Below are positions 18,634 to 26,418 of a stretch of DNA of 64,000 nt, one piece after another (the stretch's first letter is position 1; every line of letters starts with the position of its first letter). The notes beneath the pieces are model-generated. The model was not told the DNA's origin and made no database searches. It saw nothing but the letters and a program-made list of their open reading frames with translations. Source of the DNA: Geodermatophilus amargosae (GTDB lineage: Bacteria > Actinomycetota > Actinomycetes > Mycobacteriales > Geodermatophilaceae); NCBI RefSeq assembly GCF_900116515.1, contig NZ_FPBA01000021.1:1619-65618 (forward strand). Direction: 5' to 3'. The translations under genes were made by a program, and so were the position numbers.

Positions 18634-19376
18634 GGAGGTGCCCGGGCCACCTCATCGCCGGGTAGCGGGTCCTGCCGGACGACGCGTTCTTCCGAGCCAG
18701 CCAGCTCGGCCAGGCGTAACTGATCATGCAGGGCGGCCACGGCCTCCTGCTCGGTCAAGCCGACGAGGTTTGGGACGACGACCAGCGGGTCTGGAGGGCC
18801 CTCGGTCGTGGGCGCACCTCGCGTCAGGATCGTGAGGGGGGCGCTGCCACCGCACGAGGAGATGACTCTGTAGTCGGCCGGGGAGACGTCGGCCGGCACG
18901 GAAACGGTCACCGGGGCAAGCACGCCCGTCGCGCCGTCGAGCGTCGCGGGCGCGAAGGCGCCGTCGTCCCCTAGGGCCAGGTTCACAGATGAGGCTGACC
19001 GGCGAACCCGGCTGACGGGGCAAGTGCCAGTCGCCGTTACCTCCTCGCCGGTCGCGACACGATCGGGCGCGAGGCTGAGGAATGGGGACACCAACACGGT
19101 GAAAGGCTTGGTAACGGGCGTGGTGCGACCGCAGCTCGAGGCCATGTCGTACGTCCCGTCCGCCAGGCCAGCCGTGATCGGGACAGTGACTTGCTCGAGT
19201 TCTTCGTCGATGACCGGGACGTCGGAGGCGATGACGGTTCCCGCCAGGCTCAGGTCCGTGGCACCGGGGAAGGACGTATCAACGCCGTCTGACTCCCCGG
19301 AGCAGCGGCCGCTCACGGTCACCTCACTCCCGGCGACGGCTGCGGGCGGGTCCACGACGGCTGCGGGCGGGTCCAC
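18546..19376 (-). CDS. extracytoplasmic PASTA-domain part of the broken membrane protein
   Basis: The frame encodes two Ig-like or Gly/Ser-rich segments with paired cysteines (VTVSGRCSGE with MASSCGRT, and VTATGTCPVS with VISSCGGS). A PASTA-type module follows: PDPLVVVPNLVGLTEQEAVA, then VVRQDPLPGDEVAR. PASTA modules in actinobacteria bind peptidoglycan fragments or act as extracellular spacers. After GDEVAR the frame drifts into nonsense (APPWLRSW), while another frame carries the expected PASTA ending and then a membrane helix. Upstream, the frame extends back as IPDCEDALTVDPP towards a signal peptide found in a third frame. I therefore read 17551-19492 as one type I membrane protein of about 645 residues interrupted twice. 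Confidence 0.6.
   Translation of the reverse strand: MDPPAAVVDPPAAVAGSEVTVSGRCSGESDGVDTSFPGATDLSLAGTVIASDVPVIDEELEQVTVPITAGLADGTYDMASSCGRTTPVTKPFTVLVSPFLSLAPDRVATGEEVTATGTCPVSRVRRSASSVNLALGDDGAFAPATLDGATGVLAPVTVSVPADVSPADYRVISSCGGSAPLTILTRGAPTTEGPPDPLVVVPNLVGLTEQEAVAALHDQLRLAELAGSEERVVRQDPLPGDEVARAPPWLRSWRPHRGLSMGSPFRGGSPWLWPPL
19335..19376 (-). repeat. perfect 21-bp tandem duplication in the PASTA gene
   Basis: Units 19335-19355 and 19356-19376 are identical and encode VDPPAAV twice. This Pro/Ala spacer lies just after the predicted signal peptide. Confidence 0.9.
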
Positions 19377-19399
19377 GGTGAGGGCGTCCTCGCAATCGG

Positions 19400-19492
19400 G
19401 AATGCTCGGGCGGGTGCGACAGCGGCGCCCATCCCTAGAAGTCCCAGGACCGCCGTCAGTACGAACGCTGCCGTGACCGACGAGTTACACAT
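19400..19492 (-). pseudogene. signal peptide segment of the PASTA protein, out of frame
   Basis: An ATG at 19492 starts MCNSSVTAAFVLTAVLGLLG followed by MGAAVAPARA, a textbook Sec signal peptide with an AxA-type cleavage site. It is followed within a few codons by a shift out of the PASTA frame. One missing C in the CCC run near 19407 accounts for it: restoring it would give ARAF, then PDCEDALTVDPP. This is the natural N-terminus of the PASTA protein. Confidence 0.6.
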
Positions 19493-19508
19493 CCCGGTAC
19501 CCCCACGG

Positions 19509-20540
19509 TCAGCGTCCGAAGCTCGCTGCATCATTGGGACCCGTTTGGGCGCGGCGTCGTTTCGTCCGCCAGGCGTTCCGGCACGGCGAGTACGGGACGA
19601 CCATGGCCAGTGACAGCGGGTCGCACACCTTTGGCACGGGACCTGCGAGAAGCAGCTGCTCTCGCGCATGCCCAGCAGCCGGTGTAGGGCTCTCCGCCGG
19701 CTTAACACATGCCCATCCGCACAGATGTCGGTTGGTGAACCGGCCGTGCTGCTCGCGGTGGTCGACGATGCGCTGCGCCAGGACGGGCCCGATGCCGGGC
19801 AGGGCATCGAGGTCGGCGACCGTGGCGGCGTTCAGGTCGAGCGGCCCGGCCGGCGCCGCTCCGCCGGTGGGGCCGGACGCCGGTGCCGCCACGCCCGGGA
19901 CGCCCACGGCCACCTGCTGGCCGTCGCTGACGACCGCGGCCAGGTTGACCGACGCGGGATCGGCCTCGGGCAGGAAGCCGCCGGCCGCCGCGACCGCGTC
20001 GGCCACCCGCGCGCCCTCCGGCAGCGTCACCAGGCCCGGCGAGACGACCAGCCCGACGACCGAGACCACCACGGTGCCGCGGGCCTCGGCGACCTCGGCG
20101 GCCTCGCCCACCGCCGTCCCCTCGTTGTCGTCCTCGACCGCGGGAACCACGGCGGGGACCACGGTGGGCTCCGGTGCCGGCGCGACCTCCGGCCGCTGCA
20201 GCCAGGTCCAGCCGCTCAGCGCCAGGGCGGCGAGCAGGCCGGTGAGCCACAGCGCCGCGTTGCCGCGCCGGCCCGGGTCGACGCGGACGGCCCGCCCCGG
20301 TGCCTGGTGGCGGCCGAGGCCACCGGGCAGGTGCTCCTCGCCGTCGTCCCCGGAGGCGTCGTCGGGTGCGTCGTCGGGGTCGTGCGCGGTGGGGCGCAGG
20401 AGCGCGACGCCGGTGCGGGGCGGGTCCTCGAGCGGGTCGTCGTCGGGCAGCCAGCCGGAGCGCCGGCCCTCGTCGAGCAGCACCCGGAGACGGGCACGGA
20501 TGACGTCGGCGGCGGGATCGCGACGGGAGGTCAGGCGCAC
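19509..20540 (-). CDS. comEA: ComEA-like DNA-binding protein, C-terminus replaced
   Basis: ComEA is the membrane-anchored DNA receptor of the competence pathway. The visible order is a cytoplasmic N-terminus (about residues 1-85), one membrane helix (about 88-105, ALWLTGLLAALALSGWTW), an acidic linker, a SLBB-type domain (VVSVVGLVVSPGLVTLPEGA and VADAVAAAGGFLPEADPASV) and the first helix-hairpin-helix (LDLNAATVADLDALPGIGPV). After HGRFTN, at about 19733, the expected second hairpin is replaced by 73 unrelated residues (RHLCGWACVKPAES and on). The true gene is cut at the island boundary. The start is a GTG at 20540; nothing upstream of it reads as protein. The product is probably non-functional, and comEC, its channel partner, is missing downstream. 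Confidence 0.75.
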   Translation of the reverse strand: MRLTSRRDPAADVIRARLRVLLDEGRRSGWLPDDDPLEDPPRTGVALLRPTAHDPDDAPDDASGDDGEEHLPGGLGRHQAPGRAVRVDPGRRGNAALWLTGLLAALALSGWTWLQRPEVAPAPEPTVVPAVVPAVEDDNEGTAVGEAAEVAEARGTVVVSVVGLVVSPGLVTLPEGARVADAVAAAGGFLPEADPASVNLAAVVSDGQQVAVGVPGVAAPASGPTGGAAPAGPLDLNAATVADLDALPGIGPVLAQRIVDHREQHGRFTNRHLCGWACVKPAESPTPAAGHAREQLLLAGPVPKVCDPLSLAMVVPYSPCRNAWRTKRRRAQTGPNDAASFGR

Positions 20541-20677
20541 CTGGCGGACGCTAGGCAGACCGCCCGGCCGGGAAGCCGCGGGGCGGCAGGCTGTGGACGG
20601 CCGGGCCGGCTGTGGACGGCCTGGGCCCGGGAGACGGCGGGCCGGTGCAGGCTGCGCCCGTGTCCGCCACCTCGCCC

Positions 20678-21541
20678 TCAGTCCCGGTCGCCGTCCTCGG
20701 CCGGGGTCACCACCACGCCCACCGCGCCGGGGCCGACGTGCGCGCCGATCGCCGCGCCCAACTCGCTGACGAACAGCTCGCGCACGTCCGGCACCGCGCG
20801 CTGCAGCTCCGCGGCCAGCTTCTGAGCGCGGTCGGGAGCCGCGAGGTGGTGGACGGCGAGGGAGGCACCGGGACCGCCGGCGGCCTCCGCGGCGCGCTGC
20901 ACCAGCCGGGCGAGCGCGCGGGCGGACGTGCGGACCCGCTCCAGCGGGACGACCTGCCCCCCGGCGACGTGCAGCACCGGCTTCACCGCCAGCGCCGTCC
21001 CCAGCAGCGAGGCCGCGGCGCCGATGCGCCCCCCGCGCCGGAGGTGCTCGAGCGTGTCGACGACGAAGAACGTCCGCGTGCGCGCGGCGGTGCGTGTGGC
21101 GACGGCGGCGACCTCGTCGGCGTCGCCCCCATCGGCGGCGCAGCGGGCGGCGGCGAGGACGGCGAAGCCGGTGCCCATGGCCGCCGACCGCGAGTCGAGG
21201 ACGGTGACGACGTGCTCGCCGACCTGGGCGGCGGCCAGCCGGGCGGCGTCGCACGTGCTCGACAGCTCCGCGGACAGGTGGATCGAGACCACCCGGTCGG
21301 CGCCCTCGGCCAGCCGGCGGCGGTAGGCGGCGACGAAGTCACCGGGCGTCGGCCGCGACGTGGACACCTGCTGGCCGCGGGTGGTCAGTGCCCGGGCGAC
21401 GTCCCCCGGGGTGATCTCCTCACCCTCGCGGCCGGAGTGGCCGGCGAGAACCACGTAGAGCGGCACCACCTCGATGCCGTAGCGCGCCACGACGTCGGCC
21501 GGCAGGTAGGCCGTGGAGTCGGTGACCACGGCGACGGGCAT
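20678..21541 (-). CDS. DegV family fatty-acid-binding protein
   Basis: This 287-residue protein has the family length and the hallmark N-terminus VVTDSTAYLPADV, then TSRPTPGDFVAAYRRRLAEG and VSIHLSAELSSTCDAARLAA in the lipid-contacting region. LEHLRRGGRIGAAASLLGTA precedes the C-terminal alpha/beta domain. DegV (FakB-type) proteins hold a single fatty acid and in many bacteria present it to a fatty acid kinase; no kinase is seen here. It lies between comEA and the phosphatase gene, the order also found in mycobacteria. The ATG at 21541 is the first sensible start. A 137-bp gap to comEA suggests a separate transcript for the latter. Confidence 0.9.
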   Translation of the reverse strand: MPVAVVTDSTAYLPADVVARYGIEVVPLYVVLAGHSGREGEEITPGDVARALTTRGQQVSTSRPTPGDFVAAYRRRLAEGADRVVSIHLSAELSSTCDAARLAAAQVGEHVVTVLDSRSAAMGTGFAVLAAARCAADGGDADEVAAVATRTAARTRTFFVVDTLEHLRRGGRIGAAASLLGTALAVKPVLHVAGGQVVPLERVRTSARALARLVQRAAEAAGGPGASLAVHHLAAPDRAQKLAAELQRAVPDVRELFVSELGAAIGAHVGPGAVGVVVTPAEDGDRD

Positions 21542-21596
21542 CAGGGGAGGCTAGCCCGCGCCCGGCGGACGGGCGGCCGGTGTCCCTCGAGCAGGG

Positions 21597-22349
21597 TCAG
21601 AGGACCGCGTCGGCGTCCTGAGGGGGCGGCGGCGCGGCACCCTCCGGCGTGGCCGCGGCATCCGCCGGAGCAGTGGCCGGGCTGCCGGGTGCCGGTCCCT
21701 CCAGCCTGCCGGGCAGCGCGGTGACGACGGTGTTGTGCCGCATCAGCCGCCAGCGCTCCCCCTGGCGGGCCAGCTCGCTCCAGCCGCAGTTGGCCAGCGG
21801 CCCGAACACCCGGCGGTGCTGCGGGCCGAGTTCGAGCAGCGCCTCGATGAGCCGCCCGGCGGTGCCACCGTGGGTGACGACGACGGCGACCTCCGCCGGC
21901 GGCAGGTCCTGCAGTGCGTCCAGTGCGCGACGCGCCACGTCGGCGGACTGCTCGCCACCGCGGCCGTGCACAGGGCGGCCGGCCAGCCAGTCGGCGTACT
22001 GCTCGGGGTGGCGCTCGGCGACCTCGTCGCGGGTGAGCCCCTCCCAGGAGCCCAGGCCGTGCTCACGCAGCCGCTCGTCCAGGCGCAGCGGCACGCCGAG
22101 CACGTCGGTCAGGGCGGTCGCGGTGTCGGCGGCGCGCACGAGGTCGCTGGCGACGACGACCGTGCTCCCGGGGCTCAGCCCGGTGGCCACGAGGTACGGT
22201 GCCGTGCGCGCGGCCTGCGCCCGGCCCTCGGCGTCCAGGGGCGGGTCCAGCTGTCCTTGGAAGCGTCCCGTGGCGTTCCAGTCCGTGCGCCCGTGCCGCC
22301 AGACGACCAGCCGGGGCACCGGCAGGTCGAGCGCGGCGAGAGCCGTCAC
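21597..22349 (-). CDS. histidine phosphatase family protein (possible GpgP)
   Basis: This is a phosphoglycerate-mutase-like phosphatase: VVWRHGRTDWNATGRFQGQL carries the RHG signature (R18, H19, G20), followed by SDLVRAADTA, the general-acid Glu region (REHGLGSWEGLTRDEV) and the second catalytic His in VVVTHGGTAG. Its place next to rsfS and nadD matches the glucosyl-3-phosphoglycerate phosphatase gpgP of Mycobacterium tuberculosis, so a role in methylglucose lipopolysaccharide precursor synthesis is plausible. General phosphatase activity is the safer call. A Pro/Ala-rich tail of about 35 residues is likely disordered. The GTG start overlaps the rsfS stop (GTGA), implying coupled translation. 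Confidence 0.85.
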   Translation of the reverse strand: MTALAALDLPVPRLVVWRHGRTDWNATGRFQGQLDPPLDAEGRAQAARTAPYLVATGLSPGSTVVVASDLVRAADTATALTDVLGVPLRLDERLREHGLGSWEGLTRDEVAERHPEQYADWLAGRPVHGRGGEQSADVARRALDALQDLPPAEVAVVVTHGGTAGRLIEALLELGPQHRRVFGPLANCGWSELARQGERWRLMRHNTVVTALPGRLEGPAPGSPATAPADAAATPEGAAPPPPQDADAVL

Positions 22350-22999
22350 CGGCCGGTCGTCCCCGCGTCCCCGCCCTCGGGCGCGGAGCCCGGGACGGAG
22401 CCGGCGCCGTCGTCGAGCGTGAGGTCCTGCGTGGGGTCACCGTCCATGACGTCCTCGTCGGCCAGGTCGTCCTCGGTGAGGTCCTCGGTCGGGTCGGGCA
22501 CCAGGGACACCGGGTCGGAGCTGCCCGGGTCGACGTCGTCGGCCGACAGGGTGCCGCTGCCGCTGGAGGCGCTGCCGGTGGAGGCACTGCCGCTGGAGGC
22601 ACTGCCGCTGGAGGCACTGCCGGTGGCCGCGGCCGGGACGGCACGGTCGACGAACGGGATCGTCGGGCAGTCCTTCCACAGCCGCTCGAGGGCGTAGTAC
22701 GCGCGCTCCTCGGCGTGCTGCACGTGGACGACGACGTCGACGAAGTCCAGCAGCACCCAGCGGGCCTCGGCGACGCCCTCCCGGCGGACCGGCTTGACGC
22801 CGTGCTGCCGCAGGCGCTCCTCGACCTCGTCGACGATCGCCTGCACCTGGCGCTCGTTGGGGGCCGCGGCGAGCACGAAGGCGTCGGTGATGGCGAGGCG
22901 GTCGCTGACGTCGACGATCGAGACGTCCGTGGCGAGCTTGTCCGCGGCGGCCTGGGCGGCGAGCAGCGCGGTCTCCCGGGCCTCGGCGGAGGCGGTCAT
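22346..22999 (-). CDS. rsfS: ribosome silencing factor RsfS
   Basis: Residues about 5-120 form the RsfS/YbeB/Iojap domain ([20 protein letters not shown], then [20 protein letters not shown]). It binds ribosomal protein L14 and blocks subunit joining when nutrients are scarce. The family is usually 110-130 residues; here a roughly 95-residue low-complexity tail follows, starting with Gly-Ser-Ala repeats and ending in an acidic region. It sits between nadD and the phosphatase gene with 4-bp overlaps on both sides. The ATG start overlaps the nadD stop (ATGA). Confidence 0.93.
   Translation of the reverse strand: MTASAEARETALLAAQAAADKLATDVSIVDVSDRLAITDAFVLAAAPNERQVQAIVDEVEERLRQHGVKPVRREGVAEARWVLLDFVDVVVHVQHAEERAYYALERLWKDCPTIPFVDRAVPAAATGSASSGSASSGSASTGSASSGSGTLSADDVDPGSSDPVSLVPDPTEDLTEDDLADEDVMDGDPTQDLTLDDGAGSVPGSAPEGGDAGTTGR
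22558..22617 (-). repeat. 15-bp tandem repeat in rsfS, four copies
   Basis: Four near-identical 15-bp units encode a Gly-Ser-Ala-Ser-x repeat in the disordered tail of RsfS. The period is a multiple of three, so copy-number changes keep the frame. Confidence 0.9.
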
Positions 23000-23727
23000 C
23001 GGGGTACCTCCCGGAGGTGGGCAGCAGATGGGTCGGTGGCGTCAGTGTCGGTGCCGGTGTCGGTGCCGGCGTCGGGTGCCGGTGGACGGTCGTGGGCGGG
23101 CCGGTCGGCACGGGGACCCGGGGTGCGCCGGCCGCCCGGCGCCGAGCGGTAGAGGCCCCGCTTCTCGATGTACTGCACCACGCCGTCAGGGACCAGGTAC
23201 CAGACCGGCATCCCGCGGGCGACGCGGTCGCGGCAGTCGGTGGAGCTGATCGCCAGCGCCGGGATCTCCACCAGGCTGACCGCCCCCTCGGGCAGGTGGC
23301 CGTCGGCGAGGGTGAACCCGGGCCGGGTGACCCCCACGAAGTGGGCCAGCCGGAGGAACCGGTCGCTGTCGCGCCAGCTCAGGATCTGGGACAGCGCGTC
23401 GGCGCCCGTGATGAAGAACAGCTCGGCGTCGGGACGCTGGGCGTGCAGGTCGGAGAGGGTGTCGATCGTGTACGTGGGGCCGTCGCGGTCGACGTCGACG
23501 CGGCTCACGGAGAACCGCGGGTTGGAGGCGGTGGCGATGACGGTCATGAGGTAGCGGTCCTCGGCCGGGCTGACCTCGCGCTCGCTCTTCTGCCAGGGCT
23601 GCCCGGTGGGGACGAAGACCACCTCGTCGAGGCCGAAGAGCCCCGCGACCTCGCTGGCGGCGACCAGGTGGCCGTGGTGGATGGGGTCGAACGTCCCGCC
23701 CATCACGCCGATCCGGGTCCCAGCCAC
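22996..23727 (-). CDS. nadD: nicotinate-nucleotide adenylyltransferase NadD
   Basis: NadD makes deamido-NAD from nicotinate mononucleotide and ATP in the cytoplasm. The nucleotidyltransferase signature is clear: [20 protein letters not shown] with the HxGH motif, then [25 protein letters not shown], and the C-terminal [15 protein letters not shown] (usual form ISST-x-IR). The last 45 residues are a Pro/Asp/Thr-rich tail with [12 protein letters not shown], absent from typical family members. Its stop overlaps the rsfS start. The ATG at 23727 gives the canonical N-terminus [11 protein letters not shown]. Confidence 0.95.
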   Translation of the reverse strand: MAGTRIGVMGGTFDPIHHGHLVAASEVAGLFGLDEVVFVPTGQPWQKSEREVSPAEDRYLMTVIATASNPRFSVSRVDVDRDGPTYTIDTLSDLHAQRPDAELFFITGADALSQILSWRDSDRFLRLAHFVGVTRPGFTLADGHLPEGAVSLVEIPALAISSTDCRDRVARGMPVWYLVPDGVVQYIEKRGLYRSAPGGRRTPGPRADRPAHDRPPAPDAGTDTGTDTDATDPSAAHLREVPR

Positions 23728-24051
23728 CGATCGAGCCTAGCCGGGCACTCCGGTGGCGGCCCGGCTGGACCGGTCCCGCGAGGACCGGTCCGCGAGGAGC
23801 CCAGATCAGACGCGGACGGCGGACGGCCGGGCGCGGGACGCCGCACCCGGCCGCCGGGACAGGACGTCCGGCTGCGACCGGCACCCCCGTGCCGTCGGTC
23901 GCACGGCCCGGCCGCCGTCCGCGACGACGGCGTCCGGGCCGGGCACCGGTGTCGCGACCGGTGCCCGCGCTGACCAACGGCCCGACGGCCCGACGGTTAC
24001 GCCGCGGCCCGGAACACCCCCTCTGAGCGTGTCGCCGCGACTGCCCGGCCG
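23728..24051 (-). other. 324-bp spacer without a convincing gene
   Basis: Open frames exist here on both strands, but all are Arg/Pro/Gly-rich shadows without a ribosome binding site or family resemblance. The spacer lies upstream of nadD and downstream of the VWA gene, so it should hold the nadD promoter. I see no clear -10/-35 pair or strong hairpin. Confidence 0.5.
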
Positions 24052-25506
24052 TCAGAGCGTGGTGACGAAGTCCGCGAGCTGGGTGGCGTTGCGGCACTCG
24101 ACCATGTCGATGACCTCGCCGTAGCGGTCCGCGGCGGAGTCACCGCTCCCCCACAGCCGCCGCGGCTCCGGGTTGAGCCAGTGTGCCGAGCGGGCCTTGC
24201 GGACCAGGTCGCCCAGCACCGGCAGGCCCGGCTGGCGGTAGTTGGTCCGCCCGTCGCCGAGCACCAGCAGCGACGTCTTTGGCCCGACGGCTGCGGGCCA
24301 GCGGTCGGCGAACACCTCCAGGGCGTTGCCGTAGTCGCTGTGGCCGTCGAAGGCGACGACGTCGGCCTCCCGCCCGATGCGGGCGATGGCGGCCGAGACG
24401 TCGGCACCGGGGCGGAAGAAGCGGGTCACCTCGTCGGTGGCGTCGACGAAGGCGAACGCCCGGACGCCGGAGAAGTGCTCGCGCAGCGCCTGGGTGAGCA
24501 TCAGCGTGAAGTGGCTGAAGCCGGCCACCGAGCCGCTGACGTCGCAGAGCACCACGAGCTCGGGCTTGTGCACCTTGCGCGGCCGGTGGTGGGTGACCAC
24601 GGGCACCCCGCCGGTGCCCAGCGAGGCGCGCACCGTCTTGCGGAAGTCCAGCCGGCCCTGGCGCCCCATCCGCCGTCGCGCCGACAGCCGCACGGCCAGC
24701 CGCCGGGCCAGCGGTGCGACGGCCCGGCGCAGCTCGGCGAGGTCGGACTGCTGCGCCCGCAGGAAGTCGACCTGCTCGGCCAGCGGCCGGACCGCGCTCT
24801 TGGCGACCCGCTCGCGGCCCCGCTCGGTCGCCGCGCGCCGCCGTACCTCGGCGTCGACCGCGCTCCGGAACGCGGCCAGCCGCTCGCGGACGGTCTGCCG
24901 GGCGACCTGCTCGGCCAGCCCGCCGCGGCCGCCGTCGCCCAGCAGCCCGGCCAGCAGCTGGGAGACCAGCGTGTCCGGTGACAGCGCCCGCATCACCCGG
25001 TAGCCGAAGTAGGCCTGCCCCGACGGCGACGCCGGCGCCCGCCCGAGCTGCTCGACCGCCTGGCGCGCGAACCGGCGCAGCGCCTCGTCGTCGCCGTCCA
25101 TCAGGAGCCGGGCCAGCTGCTCGCGCATCCGCTGGGCGATGTCACGTGAGTCGCCGTCGCCGTGCCCGTCGGGCAGGTCCATCGTCGAGCCGTCGTCGGC
25201 GCCGGGCTCCCCGTCCTCCCCCTCCTCGGAGGCGGCGGCCGACCCGGTGCGCGGGCGGTCCGACAGCGGCCACCACAGGTCGAACAGCGTGTCGTAGGCC
25301 GGCCGCTGCGAGGCGCGCTGCAGCAGCACCGCGGCCAGCCCGTGCCGCAGCTGCTCGCGCTCGAGCAGGTCGACGACGGTGAGGATCTCCGCGGCGTCGA
25401 CGGCCTGGCTGATGCCGACCGGGATGCCGGCCTCGCGCACCGCGCGCACGAACCCGTCGAGGTGCCCGGCCAGCCCGCCGGGGGCAGGAGCCGACGGCGC
25501 GGACAT
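24052..25506 (-). CDS. VWA domain protein, CoxE-like
   Basis: This 484-residue protein has a helical N-terminal half and a C-terminal von Willebrand A domain (about residues 315-480). Its metal-ion-dependent adhesion site motif is visible in VVLCDVSGSVAGFSHFTLML (DxSxS), with the Thr/Asp partners in VAFDGHSDYGNALEVFADRW. An acidic insert (EEGEDGEPGADDG) lies near residue 85. It starts 1 bp inside the stop of the MoxR ATPase (TGATG). MoxR-VWA pairs act as chaperone-like machines that insert cofactors or remodel protein complexes; the client is not evident here. The same proA-MoxR-VWA order is found in mycobacteria. Confidence 0.9.
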   Translation of the reverse strand: MSAPSAPAPGGLAGHLDGFVRAVREAGIPVGISQAVDAAEILTVVDLLEREQLRHGLAAVLLQRASQRPAYDTLFDLWWPLSDRPRTGSAAASEEGEDGEPGADDGSTMDLPDGHGDGDSRDIAQRMREQLARLLMDGDDEALRRFARQAVEQLGRAPASPSGQAYFGYRVMRALSPDTLVSQLLAGLLGDGGRGGLAEQVARQTVRERLAAFRSAVDAEVRRRAATERGRERVAKSAVRPLAEQVDFLRAQQSDLAELRRAVAPLARRLAVRLSARRRMGRQGRLDFRKTVRASLGTGGVPVVTHHRPRKVHKPELVVLCDVSGSVAGFSHFTLMLTQALREHFSGVRAFAFVDATDEVTRFFRPGADVSAAIARIGREADVVAFDGHSDYGNALEVFADRWPAAVGPKTSLLVLGDGRTNYRQPGLPVLGDLVRKARSAHWLNPEPRRLWGSGDSAADRYGEVIDMVECRNATQLADFVTTL

Positions 25507-26393
25507 CAGTTGAGCCGCAGCTCGGCGGCTGCGCGCTCCTGGTCGCTGGCGTGCTTGAGCACCACGCCGAGCGTCGAGCGCACCGCCGTCTCGTCGAGGG
25601 TGTCCAGGCCCAGCTCGAGCAGCGTCTGGGCCCAGTCGAGGGTCTCGGAGATCGACGGCGACTTCTTCAGCTCCATCGCCCGCAGCGCCCGGATGGTGCG
25701 CACCAGCTGCTCGGCCAGCCCCGGCGCGAGGTCGGGCACCCGCGAGAGCACGATCTCCCGCTCCCGCTCGGCCGACGGGTAGTCCAGCGCCAGGTACAGG
25801 CAGCGCCGCTTGAGCGCCTCGGACAGCTCACGGGTGGCGTTGGAGGTGAGCACCACGGTCGGCCGCCGGGTGGCGGCCACGGTGCCGAGCTCGGGGATGG
25901 TTACCTGGAAGTCGCTGAGCACCTCCAGCAGCAGGCCCTCGACCTCGACGTCGGCCTTGTCGGTCTCGTCGATGAGCAGCACGGTCGGCTCGGTGCGCCG
26001 GATCGCGGTCAGCAGCGGACGGGAGAGGAGGAACTCCTCGCCGAAGATGTCGTCGTGCACGGTGTCCCAGTCGGTGCCGTCGCCGCCCTGGGCCGCCTGG
26101 ATGCGCAGCAGCTGCTTCTTGTAGTTCCACTCGTAGAGCGCCCGCGCCTCGTCGAGGCCCTCGTAGCACTGCAGCCGGATCAGCTCCGAGCCCGTCGCCG
26201 CGGCCAGCGCCTTGGCCAGCTCGGTCTTGCCGGTGCCCGCCGGCCCCTCGACCAGCAGCGGCTTGCCCAGCCGGTCCGCGAGGAAGACCGTCGTCGCGAT
26301 CTGCGCGTCGGGCAGGTACCCGGCGGTCGACAGCCGCTTGCCGACGTCGGCGACCGAGGAGAACTGGGGCATCTGCGTCGGCGGGCGGGGCAT
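25506..26393 (-). CDS. MoxR family AAA+ ATPase
   Basis: Walker A is LVEGPAGTGKTELAKA (residues about 48-60) and Walker B is VLLIDETDKADVEVEGLLLE, followed by sensor 1 (VVLTSNATRELSEALKRRCL with the Arg finger region). Length is 295 residues from the ATG at 26393, chosen because GAGGAG lies 5 bp upstream; the in-frame TTG 12 bp further upstream would sit inside that ribosome binding site. It works with the VWA protein encoded directly downstream. The gene follows proA closely (25 bp) and may share its transcript. Confidence 0.92.
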   Translation of the reverse strand: MPRPPTQMPQFSSVADVGKRLSTAGYLPDAQIATTVFLADRLGKPLLVEGPAGTGKTELAKALAAATGSELIRLQCYEGLDEARALYEWNYKKQLLRIQAAQGGDGTDWDTVHDDIFGEEFLLSRPLLTAIRRTEPTVLLIDETDKADVEVEGLLLEVLSDFQVTIPELGTVAATRRPTVVLTSNATRELSEALKRRCLYLALDYPSAEREREIVLSRVPDLAPGLAEQLVRTIRALRAMELKKSPSISETLDWAQTLLELGLDTLDETAVRSTLGVVLKHASDQERAAAELRLN

Positions 26394-26418
26394 GCGGCTC
26401 CTCAACAGGGGGACCGGG

